From Castanea sativa (lineage: Eukaryota > Streptophyta > Magnoliopsida > Fagales > Fagaceae): a DNA stretch of 64,000 nucleotides. The position numbers were made by a program, and so were the translations under genes. A model generated the notes under the pieces. That model ran no database searches and was not told where the DNA came from. It saw nothing but the letters and a program-made list of their open reading frames with translations. Shown one piece after another: positions 22,169-35,607 of this stretch. The DNA is taken from NCBI RefSeq assembly GCF_040712315.1, contig NC_134023.1, positions 62,206,757-62,270,756 on the forward strand, read 5' to 3'. Position 1 is the first letter of the stretch; each line of letters starts with the position of its first letter.

Positions 22169-24002
22169 TCAATTAAATTGAGCCTTTTGTATCCAAAACC
22201 TTTTGGATGCAACTTTAGCATTGAAGTTATTATTCATATTAGAATGATGAGCAACTCCAGGATTAAAATAAAGGTTTAATGCCTTTACCAACTCACCAAT
22301 ACGTACCATAGGATCTTGTGCTTGAGGCACAGGTACTTTTGGCTTATTTGCATGCTTAGTAGCTTGCAACTTGAAATAGTTTGGACAAATGTGCCAAGAC
22401 TTTCCACAAAAAAGACAAAGCCATATAGGTCTATCATTGCAACTTATCCTTAGGCGAGTTAGGAGTCTTACGCTTAAACTCTTTAAGATCAACCATAATC
22501 TTCCTAGGAAATGTAACTTCTACTGGTTTAACAATCTCACTCACGGGAGGCTCAGAAGAAGGAACAAAATTTGTGGAATCAGTTTTAGACAAAGAGATGC
22601 TTTTTACAAAACCTAGACCAGTTTTGTCTAAAGGAGACTTCTGAACACTCAGCATGTGATCAAGTTTAGAACTAGTAGACCTATTAGTTTGTTCTCTAGC
22701 AACAAATAATTCTAGTTCCAATTTCTTAATCTTGTTAGTCAACATCATGTTCTTAGTCTTCACTTTATCAATTAAAGTGCACATCAAGCAATTTCAACAA
22801 CAGATATTTCTTATCAAATTCAAGAGAAGTAATTTTCTTTAAACCTTTTTTAACATTCATAGCATCTTTCGCAGCAACTTTGCACAGCTTATTGTAAGCT
22901 TCTTGCAAATCAGAATATTCAGAGAGTTCCCCATCAGAAAGGCTCTCTTCAACAACAACACTTTCATCAATTTCAGCAATAGCTGTGAAAGCAATAAAGT
23001 TTCCATCCTCATCACTACCAGACTCATGATCAGAAACTTCATCATCACTAAGGGTTATAGTCATAGCCTTACCCTTTGATCATAAAAATGTAGGACATTC
23101 TAATTTCACATGACCATACCCTTGACAACCAAAACATTGTTGACCCAAAGAATTATTAGAGGTTTGACCTACTTTCTCTTTAGATTTATCAGTATTGTTC
23201 ACTTTAGTGGGTTCATTCCTCTTAAAATTCCTAGGTTAAACATTGTTTTTACCTCTTGCCCTTCTGTTATTGTTCCTGAGAAAGTTTCTAAAGTTCTTGG
23301 TAAGATAAGAAATCTCTATAGAAGAGAGTCATCATCAAATCCATTCCCATCAACATCATCAATCGACTTAAGAGCTATTGATTTGGATTTGTTTATCTTG
23401 GGTAGGTCTAGCTCATAGGATTGGAGAAATCCTACAAGCTCATCAACAGGGATGGAGTCCACATCCTTGCTCTTAGTAATGACAGTAACTTTGGGTCTAA
23501 AATCCTCAGTCAAAGATCTAAAGATCTTCCTAACAATTTTAGGTTGATCATAAATTTCATCCAAATTATAAGTAGAATTAACAATGTCATTAAGCTTAGC
23601 ATAGAATTCATCAAAACTTTCATCATCAGACATCCTAATGCTTTCAATTCTAGTTGTTAACTGCTATAACTTATTGATCTTAACTGCCTTTGTGCCTTCA
23701 TGCACAGTTTGGAAAATATTCCAAGTAGTATAAGCAACCTCAACATTTGAGATCCTCTTGAATTCCTTCATAGAAACAGCATTGAAAATAGCATTCATGG
23801 CTTTGTTATTAAAAGCGGCTGCTTCTTTCTGAGAAGTTTGCCACTCGCTTACAGGAGTAGTCGGCTTCTCCCATCCGTATTCATTGAAATTCCAAACCCT
23901 TTCATCAATGGATTTCAAGAATGCTTTCCTCCTTACTTTCTAGTAGGCATAGTTGTTCCCATCAAAGTGAGGTGGGATCATAAGAGAGTGACCGTATTCC
24001 AT
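22169..24002 (-). pseudogene. gag relic of B1
   Basis: Begins at the ATG at 24002 (MEYGHSLMIPPHFDGNNYAY), then a W-to-stop change (TAG) before KVRRKAF. The UBN2-like core follows (EWQTSQKEAAAFNNKAMNAI; KLNDIVNSTYNLDEIYDQPK). A zinc knuckle CFGCQGYGHVKLEC is intact at about 23135-23090. An acidic and coiled-coil part comes next, then a second knuckle near 22400 (CGKSWHICPNYFKL) whose last ligand is damaged. Several stops and frameshifts separate these pieces. Same gag lineage as family A. Confidence 0.85.
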
Positions 24003-24059
24003 AACAACAGGGGTCAAGGATCAACTCTTAGATCAAAAGATCTAAACACTAGAGCTAAC

Positions 24060-24074
24060 CCACTCTGATACCAC
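24060..24074 (-). other. Primer-binding site of B1
   Basis: The reverse complement reads gtggtatcagagtgg directly after the 5' LTR, an exact TGGTATCAGAG initiator tRNA-Met type primer site. Confidence 0.85.
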
Positions 24075-24075
24075 T

Positions 24076-24886
24076 TGTACGTTTTTAGACCCCTTAAAAA
24101 CTAGTTGTTCAACCTAGTTATTTAGACAAGTGATTACTTAGGTAAATTATTCAAATCTAGGTTAACACAAGTAAATCATATCAAGTAAACAATGCGAAAA
24201 ATAAAGAACACAATGATATGATAACCCAGGAAAACCAAACCGGTAAAAAACTTAAGGAGGATTTAACCTAGCTATCCTCAAGGTAAAACAAGATCCACTA
24301 TGAAAGAATTGAAGTTTTACAATAGCGACTTAGACCATTAATATCCTATTGCTACCTCGAGTAGAAAACTTACTACCAAAACCACATGACAGTTCCAAGT
24401 ACATAGACTACTTCTTTCTCAGATCCACAGCATCCACAAGTACGCCCACTTGTGTTTTTCTTTAAGCTCTTGAAACAGCAACTGAAGCAATCAGCAAGCT
24501 CTCAACATCAATCTTGATCTTGATAACTTAAGTATGAAGGTAAACACCTTTAGATCTCATAAGAGATTCACACACACAACATATCAACAACCTCTAAAAC
24601 GTGGCTAGGGTTTTTCTATTTATATGATACATAAAACATAAAACCCTACACGAAAAAATTCTGCAGAAAAACAATCTGCATGAGTTTCGATCGATTGAGT
24701 CTAATTTTCGATCGATCGAGCCTTGCAGAAATTTAATAGTAATTTCCTACAATTACTCGATTTCAACTTTACACAAATACATACTTTGAGCAACATAAAT
24801 CTTGACTAAATGTTTTGATCATGGTTTGCCAACATATACATATTGAAGCTCTAATACATTAGTTCCTAATTTCTTAGAACCTAATA
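24076..24886 (-). repeat. 5' LTR of B1
   Basis: 811 bp. In sense it starts at 24886 with TATTAGG (a TG start changed to TA) and ends ...CGTACA at 24076. The motif pair ttcgatcgattga/ttcgatcgatcga lies at 24684-24723, 163-202 bp from the LTR start. A TATAAAT box lies at about 24618-24626. Confidence 0.85.
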
Positions 24887-25860
24887 TATGAGATGCATAT
24901 TCATGATTTCAAATGATTTCCAAAACCAAACTTTTCAAAGAAAAATTCAACTTTTCCAAAATTTCCTCAATCTTTTCTTTCCTCACTCCCCAAAATGCAT
25001 TGAACACATCAAAATGTTTAATTTTGGAAGGCCACAAAACTTAACACACAATCACATATACCATATTTAACAAAGTTTTGTTTGTGGTGTGTGCATCTTG
25101 TAAGTGTATGAGATACTGACAAGGTGATATGTAGATAGAAAATAAGTACAATTTCTACAATATTAATCACATAAGTTTGAAAATTACTATCACCTAAAGA
25201 ATTACATAATATAACTCCCACTTCTCCTAGAAAACACACTTGCAACCATGTAGCTTTTTTTTTTAATTTTTCTTTTTCTTTTTCTTTTGAAGTATATTTT
25301 TCTTTGTTTTTCATTTTGCTTTTTGCTTCTTTTTACTAATGTACAATAACATCTTAATAATTTTGTTGTGCAAGTGCTACACCTTGCCATGGCTTTTATG
25401 ATTTGCACACAGATGTTCATAATTGGCAAGTAACAGTGGTAAGATGGTTATTTATGCCTTTCTCCTAGGATTTTTTAGTCCTTACAATCAAAAGTTTGTG
25501 ACTTCAAAATCAAGAGCATGTGTTTAAAAGCCATAAACAACTCACACAATATAAGCACTACATAGCACAAACTAGCAAAGTGCAAAAAAAATAAAGCTCA
25601 TCAAAGCTAAACAAGGTACACAGCCATGAAATGTAAATTTCATAGGCCAATCTCAATTACACATTTTGAAGATGTATAATACCAACAAAAAGAAAAAAAA
25701 AATCTAATTCTATATATATTTTTTTTTAAATTAAAAAACATAAAACAAAACAAACCTAGAATGCAATGTATTAATGTTATGCAAATGCAATCCTAAAGAA
25801 AAACAAATTTTGGTCACAAGAGATAGAAAGAATTAACACAAGAACCATGTCAGACAAATT

Positions 25861-27242
25861 CACTAAGGTTGAGTCTTTTGCATCCAAACCTTTTTAGATG
25901 CAAACTTGGAGTTGGGATTTCTATTTGAATTTATCCTAATTTTAGCTCCAATATTGGTATAAAGGTTAAGAACCTTCACCAACTCATGAATGAGTGCTAC
26001 ATAATCTTGTGCTTTTTGCATAGGCACTTTTTGTTTGGAAGATTGCTATAAAGCTTGCAACTTAAAGCAATTTGGTCTAGTATGCCCAGCTCCACCACAA
26101 AAGTGACAAAACCACTGAGGTTTGTGGTTTTCTTGCTTCTAGATTGATTGGGATTCTTAGATTTAGACTCACTCAGATCCACCCTAGTTCTTGTAGAAGT
26201 TGGAACTACATCCTTATGTGCCTTAACTTCAAAAAGAGTTGGATGAACAAACAGATTCAAACTCATGATCAAAAACTTTGTCATCACTTAGAGTAACAAC
26301 CATAGCTTTACCTTTTGACCTCAAGAAAGTTGGACACTCAGATTTCAAATGACCATAACCCTAACAACCATAACACTATTGTCCCAAAGAACTATTGGAA
26401 GATTGACCTACTTTATATTTTGATTTTAAAGCATTTTTGTTTTTGGCAGTGTCATTTTTCTTCACATTCTTAGTGTCAACATTGTTTCTATTTCTTGCCC
26501 TCCTATTATTATTTTAAAAAAAAATTCTAAAGCTCTTAGTAAGATAAGCAATCTCAGTAGATGAGAGTTCATCATCAAATCCACAATCATCAACAAAATT
26601 TAAAATCATAGATTTGGATTTATTAGATTTTGGTAAATCAAATTCATATGACTGAAGAGTTCCTGCAAGTTCATCTGCAAGGATAAAATCCACATCTTTA
26701 CTTTTAGTTATGGCAATCACTTTAAGTCTAAAATCATCAATCAATGATCTAAGAATTTTCCTAACAATTTTAGGTTGATCATATATTTCACCCAAATTAA
26801 ACGCAGAATTGACAATATCATTTAACTTAGCATCGAATTCATCAAAAGATTCATCATCAAACATTTTAATACTTTCAAATCTAGATGTCAACTGCTGCAG
26901 TTTATTGATTTTTACTGCCTCAGTGCCTTCATGCACAGTTTCCAAGATGTTCCAAGCAGTGTGAACAATCTCCACATTTAAGATCCTCTTAAATTCTTCC
27001 ATAGAAACAGCATTGAATATCACATTCATATTCTTACTATTAAAGCATACTACTTCCTTTTGGGTAGCAGTCCATTCACTAATAGCAGTGGTTGGTCTTT
27101 CCTAACCATTCTCAACAGACAGCCATACTTTCTCACCAATGGATTTCAACGAGGCTTTCATCCTAACCTTCTAGTAAGCATAGTTATTTCCATCAAAGTG
27201 TGGAGGGATCATAAGAGAGCGACCGTGTTCTATGACAGTAGA
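25861..27242 (-). pseudogene. gag relic of B2
   Basis: Minus-strand frame with EIVHTAWNILETVHEGTEAV and DDESFDEFDAKLNDIVNSAF is collinear with B1 gag. The start codon near 27235 is changed to ATA in the alignable position. A degraded zinc knuckle sits at about 26370-26340. A second knuckle-like piece with LDQIALSCKL is at about 26090. Multiple stops. Confidence 0.78.
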
Positions 27243-27288
27243 GGTCAAGGATCAACTCTAGGTTAAGAAACCTAAAAACAAGAGCTAA

Positions 27289-27304
27289 CCCGCTCTAATA
27301 CCAC
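27289..27304 (-). other. Primer-binding site of B2
   Basis: Reverse complement tggtattagagcgggt, two bases from the LTR. Same type as the A and B1 sites. Confidence 0.8.
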
Positions 27305-27305
27305 T

Positions 27306-28180
27306 TGTTTGTTCGTTTAAACCCCTTAAACTAGATTGTTTAACCTAATGTATTAACCAAGTGATTACTTAGATTAATTAGATTAATTATTCAGATCTAG
27401 GGTAAACCCAAATATATCATACCATGCAAAACAGTGAAAAAGTAAATAACACCATGATATGATGACCCAAGAAAACTAATGAAACTAACTGTTTCAAGGT
27501 AAAAACCTAAGAAGGGTTTGACCTAACTATCCTCAAGGTAAAGTAAATCCACTATAAGAGAATTGAAGTTTTTACAATCAGATTTAACCATAAATCTATT
27601 GCTACCTTATGTAGTAACTTACTAACACGACCACGTGCAATCTCTTCTCGGATTTACAACAACCAAGCTACCTTACTTGTGACTTTGAGATTCCACTCAA
27701 AGGTTTCAAATCACTATCAATAATGATCTTGCTACAGCAATTATGTTCTACCAACGCTTGATTGTAGTTCTTGCTCCGGTAGATTCTTGTGTAGTTGGAA
27801 GATATAAAACCTCTCAGATCTCACAAAGAGTAACACACGTCTTCCAAAAAGTCTTCGAAACGTGGATAGGGTTTCCCTTTTATATGTGGAGAAGTTTAGA
27901 TAAAACCCTAAACGTTTTTGCGGGCTTAGGCTTGTTTAAAATTCTACAAAAAAAAAAAAAAAATTGTGCTTGCAATTCTCAATCGATTAAGCCTAATTCT
28001 TGATCGGTTGAGCAAGGTAGAATTACAGACCCTTTTTCTGAACTCAACTAGACTTGAACCTTGAAATACCCACATTTAAGCATTGCCTAAAACCTAGACT
28101 AGGCATGTTTTGTTCTCAGTTTGCCAACACAATACAAATGTGATTCTAAATATTCAAATCTAAATCTTTAGAACCTAACA
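27306..28180 (-). repeat. 5' LTR of B2
   Basis: 875 bp; sense start TGTTAGGTTCTAAAG at 28180, end CGAACAAACA at 27306. Motif pair at 27976-28013 (167-204 bp in). It matches the solo LTR at 51758-52636 in length and layout. Confidence 0.85.
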
Positions 28181-30680
28181 CCCACAACCTCTATGTTTTC
28201 TAATATATGCCATTCATACCATTTTTCTTTTTCCTTTTTCTATGGTTCTAATTTGGAAGACTGGCTTTGCTTTTGATTCACCACCAATCTCCTCTTTCAT
28301 AGGTACCTTCTTTTCTCTTTCTTTCTTTCTTTGGAACGCTAGCTATTTAGGTTTTTCTCTCCTTCTCTTTGGGTTTTTAGTTTTGGTAGATATATAGATT
28401 CCAATTGCTTCTTAATTTTCCGACTCCTACTTAGAGTTTTGATTTTTGGTTTTGAATTTCTGGATTAGTTTATTATTATGATTAATCAATGGGAAATCCT
28501 TACCAAATAATCCGTTTACATAGGTTGTTGAAAATACAAGATTGGTAAACCCCAAATGTAAGCTCCTCGGGCATGTTGCTAAGCATTTTTCAACTACTTT
28601 CAATTCAGAGCAAGCCCATAATTTCATTGTTAGGCTGCAAAAAATGTCATTAGGACTAGGCTACGCAACATCTGTTTATGTTATTCCTGTATCTCTCTAG
28701 CTGATGTTACAAAGAAGTTGAGATTGGACTCTACAAAACCCTGTTGTTGATGTTGAAAGTATTGTATCAAAGGAAAACCAAAATGGCAGAATGGGATCAC
28801 CGCTAATATTGGAGTCAGAAAAATGAGATATTTTGGTACCGATTAATACCAATATACCGTTTCGAAATTACCACTAATTGTATACATTTATAGATACAAT
28901 TATTTATTTATATATTAACAAGTCAAACTTCATACAATTTAATGAAAATATTTAAAATTATAAACTCATATCTCATTTAATAAATATATATTTTTTCTTT
29001 TCTTTTCTTTTCTTTGTCATTTTCAAAATTGCACAACAATAGCAATTAGTGTGTACAGTTCATAGTTGAACTTAGGGGAAAAAAAGAAAATGGAAAAAAG
29101 AAAAAGTGAGTTAAGTTTGATTTGATGTTCACATGGGTCACTGACTCAGACACACAAAACAATAAAAGTAAAAAATAAAATAAAATTGTTTAATTAACCT
29201 TGTGTCAATAGACGCAGCACATAAAAAAAAAAAGACAGGTAAAAAGAATTTGAAAAGGTAAATGAAATAGAACAGAAGAAAGAGGCATTTGGTATGGCCG
29301 TATGGGAAAGAAGAAGGGAGCTTGGAGAAATGGGATCAACTTCAGCAACGTACTCGCAGTGGCAATGTGAGGGAAAATAAATCAAAATATTACTGATATT
29401 TGATCTGTAAGCGAATTTTTCTTTTCTTTTATTCAGATTTGAAAGTCTTAATATTTCTATTCCGAACCGGTATAAGTTTTTCGGCCAAAATATGATACTT
29501 GCTCTAGTAGGGCCGGTATAACCTAATATGACCTATATTTGAACCAACACGAAACAAATGTGTTTTAATACAAGTTTAGGTTTCGGTAAGAAAAATACCA
29601 GCCATACCGGCTGATACGATACGAAATCGACTCCCTTGGTATTGCTAAATGAAAATTTTTCTGAGCTTGTACATACTTTTTTTTTTCATACCCTGGTGGT
29701 TCAACCACAGTTCAAATAGTTTCCTACTTTTTAGCATAGAATGGTTCTTAGGGTTAAAAAAACATATTTGTGAGAGGTTCTTAGTTAACTGGTTCGAACT
29801 GTACAATCCAGTCTGGGTTTGAAAATCATGCCTTCATGAAAAATAATACTTTTAATTAGGGTTTTGTTGTTTTCTTGATATTTTATCCATTTTAACTTTG
29901 ATTTTGGCCCATCAACTATTGTTTTGAAGGTAATTTCATGATCTTTAAGATGGTAATAAATTTTTGTCAATCAAAAGGTCTTATCAAAACTTCAACTTTT
30001 TTACTAATCCTGGCTAGGGTTGTCAACATTGGTCAAACTTAGCCAAAGATAGAAAGTTTAGGATTTTGAGCTCTTGAATCATTAGAATGATTCACCCAAG
30101 GCCCGATTGGAAAAAAAAAAAAAAAAAAAACTTTTCCATGTAATACCACATTTTCTTTCACTTTTTAGTGCCTAAATTGACATTTTCGCACATTAATTGA
30201 AGGCGGAAAAAATATGGTATCAAAAATTATCACCAATAGAGTACCCCTTATCCAACCATGGGTGGAGCAATCATGAGATTTTTTCTTGCACAACTATAGG
30301 AGTCACCAAGACACACTTAGTAGAACCTTTACTCAAACATAGGTGGAGCTGATATGGGAGTCTTTCTCATTCTACTTGGTGGGATCAACCAAAAAAAATT
30401 GTCCTTAAACTATCGACTTTGGATACTGGTTTTTAGGGAGAAAACACCTTGGAAAATATAACATATAAGGTCACCACTAAACCAAGAATTTTAAGCCAAT
30501 AAATTTTGGTCCAATTATACTATATTAAGCATCCCTTCTCATTAGTATCCAATGCGAGATTTCACTACAAAACTAACAACACTATTCACACATGAAAATT
30601 CCAACAGAATTTATTGTAACAGTGAATTTTGGAACTACAAAGACTAAAGTGAAGGTTCAAATAAACGTCGAGTAACCTTT
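28181..30680. other. Intergenic, degenerate repeats, no gene recognised
   Basis: Contains CT-rich and A-rich simple sequence. A pair of 'taccg..ata' rich blocks (28845-28880 and 29590-29635) could be the ends of an old element, but the arms do not align well enough to call. No protein-like frame found. Confidence 0.4.
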
Positions 30681-30689
30681 TATATTTTT

Positions 30690-31725
30690 GGATAAAATTC
30701 TAAACTGAACTTCTACGTTTTAACTTTTGTCATTTTAGTCCTTTAAGTTTCAATTTTGTCATGTCAGTCCACCAAATTTTAGATTTTATCAATTCAATCC
30801 TCCGTTAGGCTAACTATTGCCGTTTGCTAACCAAAACAATGCCATTTTGGGTTTTTTTATTAATTAAAAATTAAAAAAATATATTATTTAAAATAAAATT
30901 AAAAAAATTTATTAAAAAAAAAAAACCATAATCATTCCCTTGCCCCTGAAAACAAAGACTTGCAAGGAAAGTATATTTATCATGTTTCAAAGGATAAGAT
31001 TGAGAAAGTCATTTGAGTTGGTTATGTATGTGCCTTTAAAGATGAATGACTACAATTTTAAGAATAGCAGTGTTTAAATGTTATATGCTCATTCGCCTGT
31101 GAATTGAAGAGAAAGACAAGTTATAAGCAAAAGGAGATTGGGCTTACTGTGGTTTTATATGTGCTTATAAATGGCACACATAAACATTAAAGTGACCTGA
31201 ATATGAACTGTGATTGCTGTAGATGGCCAAAGCAGTAGTTGGAGAGCTACCGCCTGAAGCAACGGAGTTGAGCGGAGTCGCTTGCCTTTCTCCCTCTCGG
31301 TTTCAACCTCTCTTGGTCTCACCCTCTCTCCCGATCTCTTCCTCTCCTCATCCTGATCTCTCGGTTTCTCCCTCTCCCTTTCCCCCTCTTAATCTCTCAC
31401 TCTCTCTTTCCCCCTCTTTCTTTTTCCCTCAGTCAGTCCCTCAACCCCCTAATTTTTTATTTTAGAAATCAGTGAGGCTAGGATATGGTGAGGGTAGTTT
31501 TTTTTTTTTTTTTTGTAATTTAAGTTTTTTAATTCTGAATTAATATAAATAAAAAAGAGTCCAAAACGGCGTCATATTGGTTAGTAAACGGCAATAGTTA
31601 ACGAAAGCTTAATGGAGGACTAAATTGACAAACTTGAAACTTAGAAGACTAAATGACAAAATTGAAATTTAGAGGATTGAAATGACAAAAGTTGAAAATT
31701 AGTGGGTCAGTTTTGGATGTTAGCC
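30690..31725. mobile_element. Mutator-like element with ~190-bp TIRs and 9-bp duplication
   Basis: tatattttt occurs at 30681-30689 and 31726-31734, flanking an element starting ggataaaattc and ending gatgttagcc. The ends are inverted repeats alignable for about 190 bp (left 'aacttttgtcattttagtcc'; right, reversed, 'aacttttgtcatttcaatcc'; both reach 'ctaactattgccgttt'). Long TIRs with a 9-bp duplication identify the Mutator superfamily. No transposase is present. The middle (about 30950-31450) is unrelated to the TIRs and looks gene-derived, with a GC-rich Ser/Pro-coding stretch, so it may be a Pack-MULE. Confidence 0.85.
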
Positions 31726-32171
31726 TATATTTTTGTAGCACTTTTCATTTCAAGTCTTGCACAACTTATTAGAGAGAGAGAGAGAGAGATCATCTCTATT
31801 CTCCATTGACTCATAAATACCTTGGAAACTAGGAAGACTCTTGAGGATGAACTTTTATAAATAAGAGATACTAGTGATGAAGAAAGAGTGGAAGTTCTTC
31901 CAGAACTTCATTCATCTGCTCATCCTCATTAAATTGAAGGAAAAATTATATTTTCCTCTTTTTGCACTACAACAAAATGTAATTATTTCAACCCTTTTTT
32001 ATCGAGGGTTTACTAAAATTTGTCGATACAGCCTCTAAATAAAAATGTGGAGGGCTTTATTACTAAAATTTATTTCAAATGTTATTTGGTCCCTCAAAAT
32101 AAGTTAAAACATCCATGAAATAAATGTGAAAAAAAAAGGTGCCAATTTTTTTAGCCCACAATAAAATATTA

Positions 32172-32238
32172 CAAAATTTTCATCCCTTGAAAAAAGCCCA
32201 AAACAAAATTTTCATCCCTTGAAAAAAGCCCACAACAA
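32172..32238. repeat. Short tandem repeat in CACTA 5' subterminal region
   Basis: 'acaaaattttcatcccttg' followed by 'aaaaaagccca' occurs twice in succession, as subterminal repeats do in this superfamily. Confidence 0.7.
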
Positions 32239-33782
32239 AATTTTAAAATATAGCCCAACGTAGCTAACAAACACATAGAAATCTCAAAGCTCTCGACGAT
32301 CATAGAAATCATGGCTCTTATCACTCTCAGAGCATAGAAATCTCACAGAGCTCGACGATCATGGAGATCTCATAGAGCTCGACGATCATCGATTTGGTAC
32401 GTAATTGCATAGCTCCGATTAGGTACGAGTTGACTCTTCATCTCTCTACCAATTTAGACGACACCGTTTCTCAGCTCCGATTAGGTACGAATCACAAACC
32501 CTAATTTCGTCTTTGATTTTTTTTTTGTTTTTTTGGTTTATCCACACTTTTTCATCGATTTCCCCATGATTTTCGTTTCACATTTCTCAGAAAACTAAGC
32601 TCATCATCGATTTCCCTATTTCGATTTCTAATTGTTCATTCGCTTTAGAATCTCACTGTAACGTAATCGTTTTCGTCAGGTTGTAGCACAGAAAGTGAAG
32701 GAAGCTGAAATCACTAACTAGGACTCGCTTCTTCTGGTAATCATCATCAGAATTCTGATCTTTTAACTTCAATTACGGAAAATCGCATTTGAATTTCTTT
32801 AGTAGAAATTTACATCTGAGCATATTTTCCTTGTTTATGTGATTAGATTCAATTTTCTTTTAGAAAATCCATAGAATTATTTTTCATTACTTCATACTCT
32901 GTTTCAAGTACTCCATGTAAAATTTGGTTCAAACAAATGGAAATTATTTCTCATCTAATTTTTTGCTAGATCTTAGAGATTTAAGATCGAGAAATTTAAT
33001 GGTTGTGTTATGCTAATTGAAATTTGAAACAGACGAGAAATCTGCTCTGAATTGCTATATTCAATATTAGTTACATCAAAGGCCTGTATATCAAAGAAAT
33101 TTAGTAAGCTTCTTGTATTTTTCAGTTGTCATGTCTATGACCACAAGTTTCATCATTTGCACTGTATGTGTGTGCAGTTTTTGTGTTTAATGTGTGGTGT
33201 GTGTGATTGTTGCAGTCGGTTGACTGAGGGTGAGGTTGGTTGGGTATGGCAGAGCTGGTTATGTGCTGTGGGGGATATTTTTGGTGAGTGGGAAGAGAAA
33301 GAGGGGGAAAAATGAAGTCTAAGTGCATGAAAAGGAAATCTGGAGGTCTTGGCTTAAATGACGTAGACTGGGTTTTGGAGCTTTTGGTTATATGTTTGCT
33401 ACATTTGTGATTGGGTGTTGCCATGGGATTATGGGAATGTTAGGTTCATGGGTCCCAGCTTTGGGTTGTGGAAATTGAGAGGGAGATTACTGATAGTGGA
33501 GGTTAGTGGTAAGTAAATGAAACCAGGGGGGTTTATTTGTTTTGGTTGGGTTCATCCACAGCGTGAATTGGGTTTATTTGTCTTTCAAAGTGAATTATTG
33601 GTTTGGTTTTATAGAATTTTGAGTGTGATTTGACTGTAATGGAAATTTGATGGTGGGTTTAGTTTTTTTTTTTTTAAATTAAATGCATACCTAGTGAGAA
33701 CCCTGTTCTCTGAGCTGATGTTGCAATTAGTTTTTTTTTAATCTTCATGGGGCATCCTAGTATCCTACCCTTCATTCTTTTA

Positions 33783-33884
33783 TTGTTTTTTAGTTTTGTT
33801 GATTAAAGGATTAGAGTAGCCTATAGTTTGTTGTTTTTTATTGTTTTTTAGTTTTGTTGATTAAAGGATTAGAGTAGCCTATAG
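33783..33884. repeat. 58-bp tandem duplication inside the CACTA element
   Basis: 'gattaaaggattagagtagc' and its surroundings occur twice at a spacing of 58 bp. Confidence 0.85.
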
Positions 33885-35607
33885 TCAGCTCTTCCTCCTG
33901 AGCTGAAAAATATAAATCAATTGCCGGTGCGATTCTTTTATTAGTTTTCCTGTTTGTAACTATCCAAAGGTATATGCATACTTTGTTTCTGTATCCATCC
34001 TCTAGTGGCTGTAAAATAACACAGTTGAAAAGAAAGACAAAAGAGATAAGAACGGTAAATTTGAAGTTTCAGATGTAGGATTTTGCTTTGTTTTTTTTAG
34101 CAAGTAGCATAATGTTGATATCTGTCAAAACTCATTGACTTGTATATATATTAACAGAATTACACATGCCATTCCCTACTAATACAATAGGTTCTAAGGG
34201 ATCCATACCAAAAATGAAAAAGTCTAGGCTCTTATTGAAGAGAAGGTTTACCTTTTAAGTTTTTCCTGATTCTTAAAATCAAATAGCTAGCTAAGAGCAT
34301 TCCAGAAGCAATCACAGCGGAACACACAACTAGCACTGTTATCTTCTTCTTATGACCATCTCCCATACCTTGATATTTGATTTAGAAATGACAAAGCAAA
34401 TTCAGTCAAAAGTACTCATACCTAGTTTTGAAGGGTGCATTCGAATGTATAGATCCTATGTTAATGTTAGTTCATGTTATTTTTTAGACAATTTGATAAA
34501 TAGTGTTGAGGGAATTAGGGATTTGAACCACCCTCCCCGATGGAAATACTTTAGATCATGTTATAACATGGATTGTGATTAAGTGAAGTTCTTTAGTAGA
34601 AAGGTTGAAATACAAGTGAACCTTCAAATTCTGTTAAGCTCTTGGTAGCTGAGTAAGATGATGAAGATTACTTTGAGGCTAATCAGCCTCTGAGAATAGA
34701 GAAGAAGTTTAAAACTGAATTGTAGTTAATTTTCTGGTTACCCCTTTTATTCTTTCTGGTGGACTATATACAAGACATCGATATCAATTTCCCACCAGTG
34801 AGCTTAACTAAATAACTGAATCAATAGCTAACAACTGTCAGTTTATAGTACAGTGCAGTATACAACGGATTACTGTACAGTGCTGTGCAGTATACAATTC
34901 TATCATTACAATGGACTACAACAATAATGTAGACTCCTAACAAATTCAAATGGTGTGACCCTAGAAAGCTGTTGCTTATATAGGAATTGGTCCCTCTGTA
35001 GCCAAACCTTGTTACTGTTTTGAAAAGTTATATTAGCAGTCACTTTATTCTATTGTATTATATAATTTCTCAAACTCTACATTGAAATATTCTTTTATGC
35101 AGGCTTTTCCACTGGATTTAGTACTCTTTTCTGGTTGAGGACAACTTAAGGTGAGTCCCTCATTGAAGATTTTTTTTAAAATTTAATCCAACTTTAGATG
35201 GAATGGAATTGTTTGTTTTAGGGTCTCATGCCTTGCTGATACTGAGATGAACTTGTCTCTACAAAACAGAATTCCAATCCCACCAAATCCTTGAAATGTA
35301 TGCTTGGGCATGGCTGTGTAAAAGCCAGGAATGAGATATAGTTGAATGTTTGTTGTTACACTCTTTAGTGTCACAGAAGTATCTGTGTGTGTATATATAT
35401 CATTGTAGTATCTATATGTATCAACGTGTATATTTTTGATAATTCTGGACCTGCATTAGATGGATATTTTCTTTGGTTGATTATGGTCTTTTGTGTAGAT
35501 CCCAAATTTGTAGTAGTTTCGATAAATTTGGCTACATATTCTGTTATATTTTCTGCATCATTAGTATGGGATTGACACTATATGTCAATGATTTTCAGGA
35601 GTCGTTG

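Larger units (their letters stand above)
19549..24886 (-). mobile_element. Family B LTR element B1, nested in B2
   Basis: Minus-strand element bounded by tatga at 19544-19548 and 24887-24891, a perfect 5-bp target duplication. The right end is a complete 5' LTR. The left end keeps only the last ~372 bp of the 3' LTR before an internal deletion. Interior in sense order: primer site, gag relic, ~1.9-kb spacer, truncated second ORF. No pol domains. The LTR pieces are about 93% alike by eye, and both differ more (about 75%) from the B2 LTR. Confidence 0.88.
24887..28180 (-). mobile_element. Right part of family B element B2
   Basis: Contains the 5' LTR (27306-28180), a primer site, a gag relic and the start of the spacer, which continues at 19548 on the other side of B1. 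Reading across the B1 insertion, the sequence aligns without a gap to the B1 spacer near 21130-21200, confirming one interrupted element. A left-hand partner for its target duplication was not found. Confidence 0.82.

Noticed and set aside
28845..29640. hAT-like or other TIR element
   Set aside because: The taccg/atacg-rich ends do not align as inverted repeats and no target duplication was found.
31223..31465. 80-codon Ser/Pro-rich frame as an independent gene
   Set aside because: It lies wholly inside the Mutator-like element and is C/T-rich. Kept only as possible captured DNA.
33052..33315. 87-codon frame inside the CACTA element
   Set aside because: No family similarity. It falls in what looks like an intron, between exons near 32736 and 35103.
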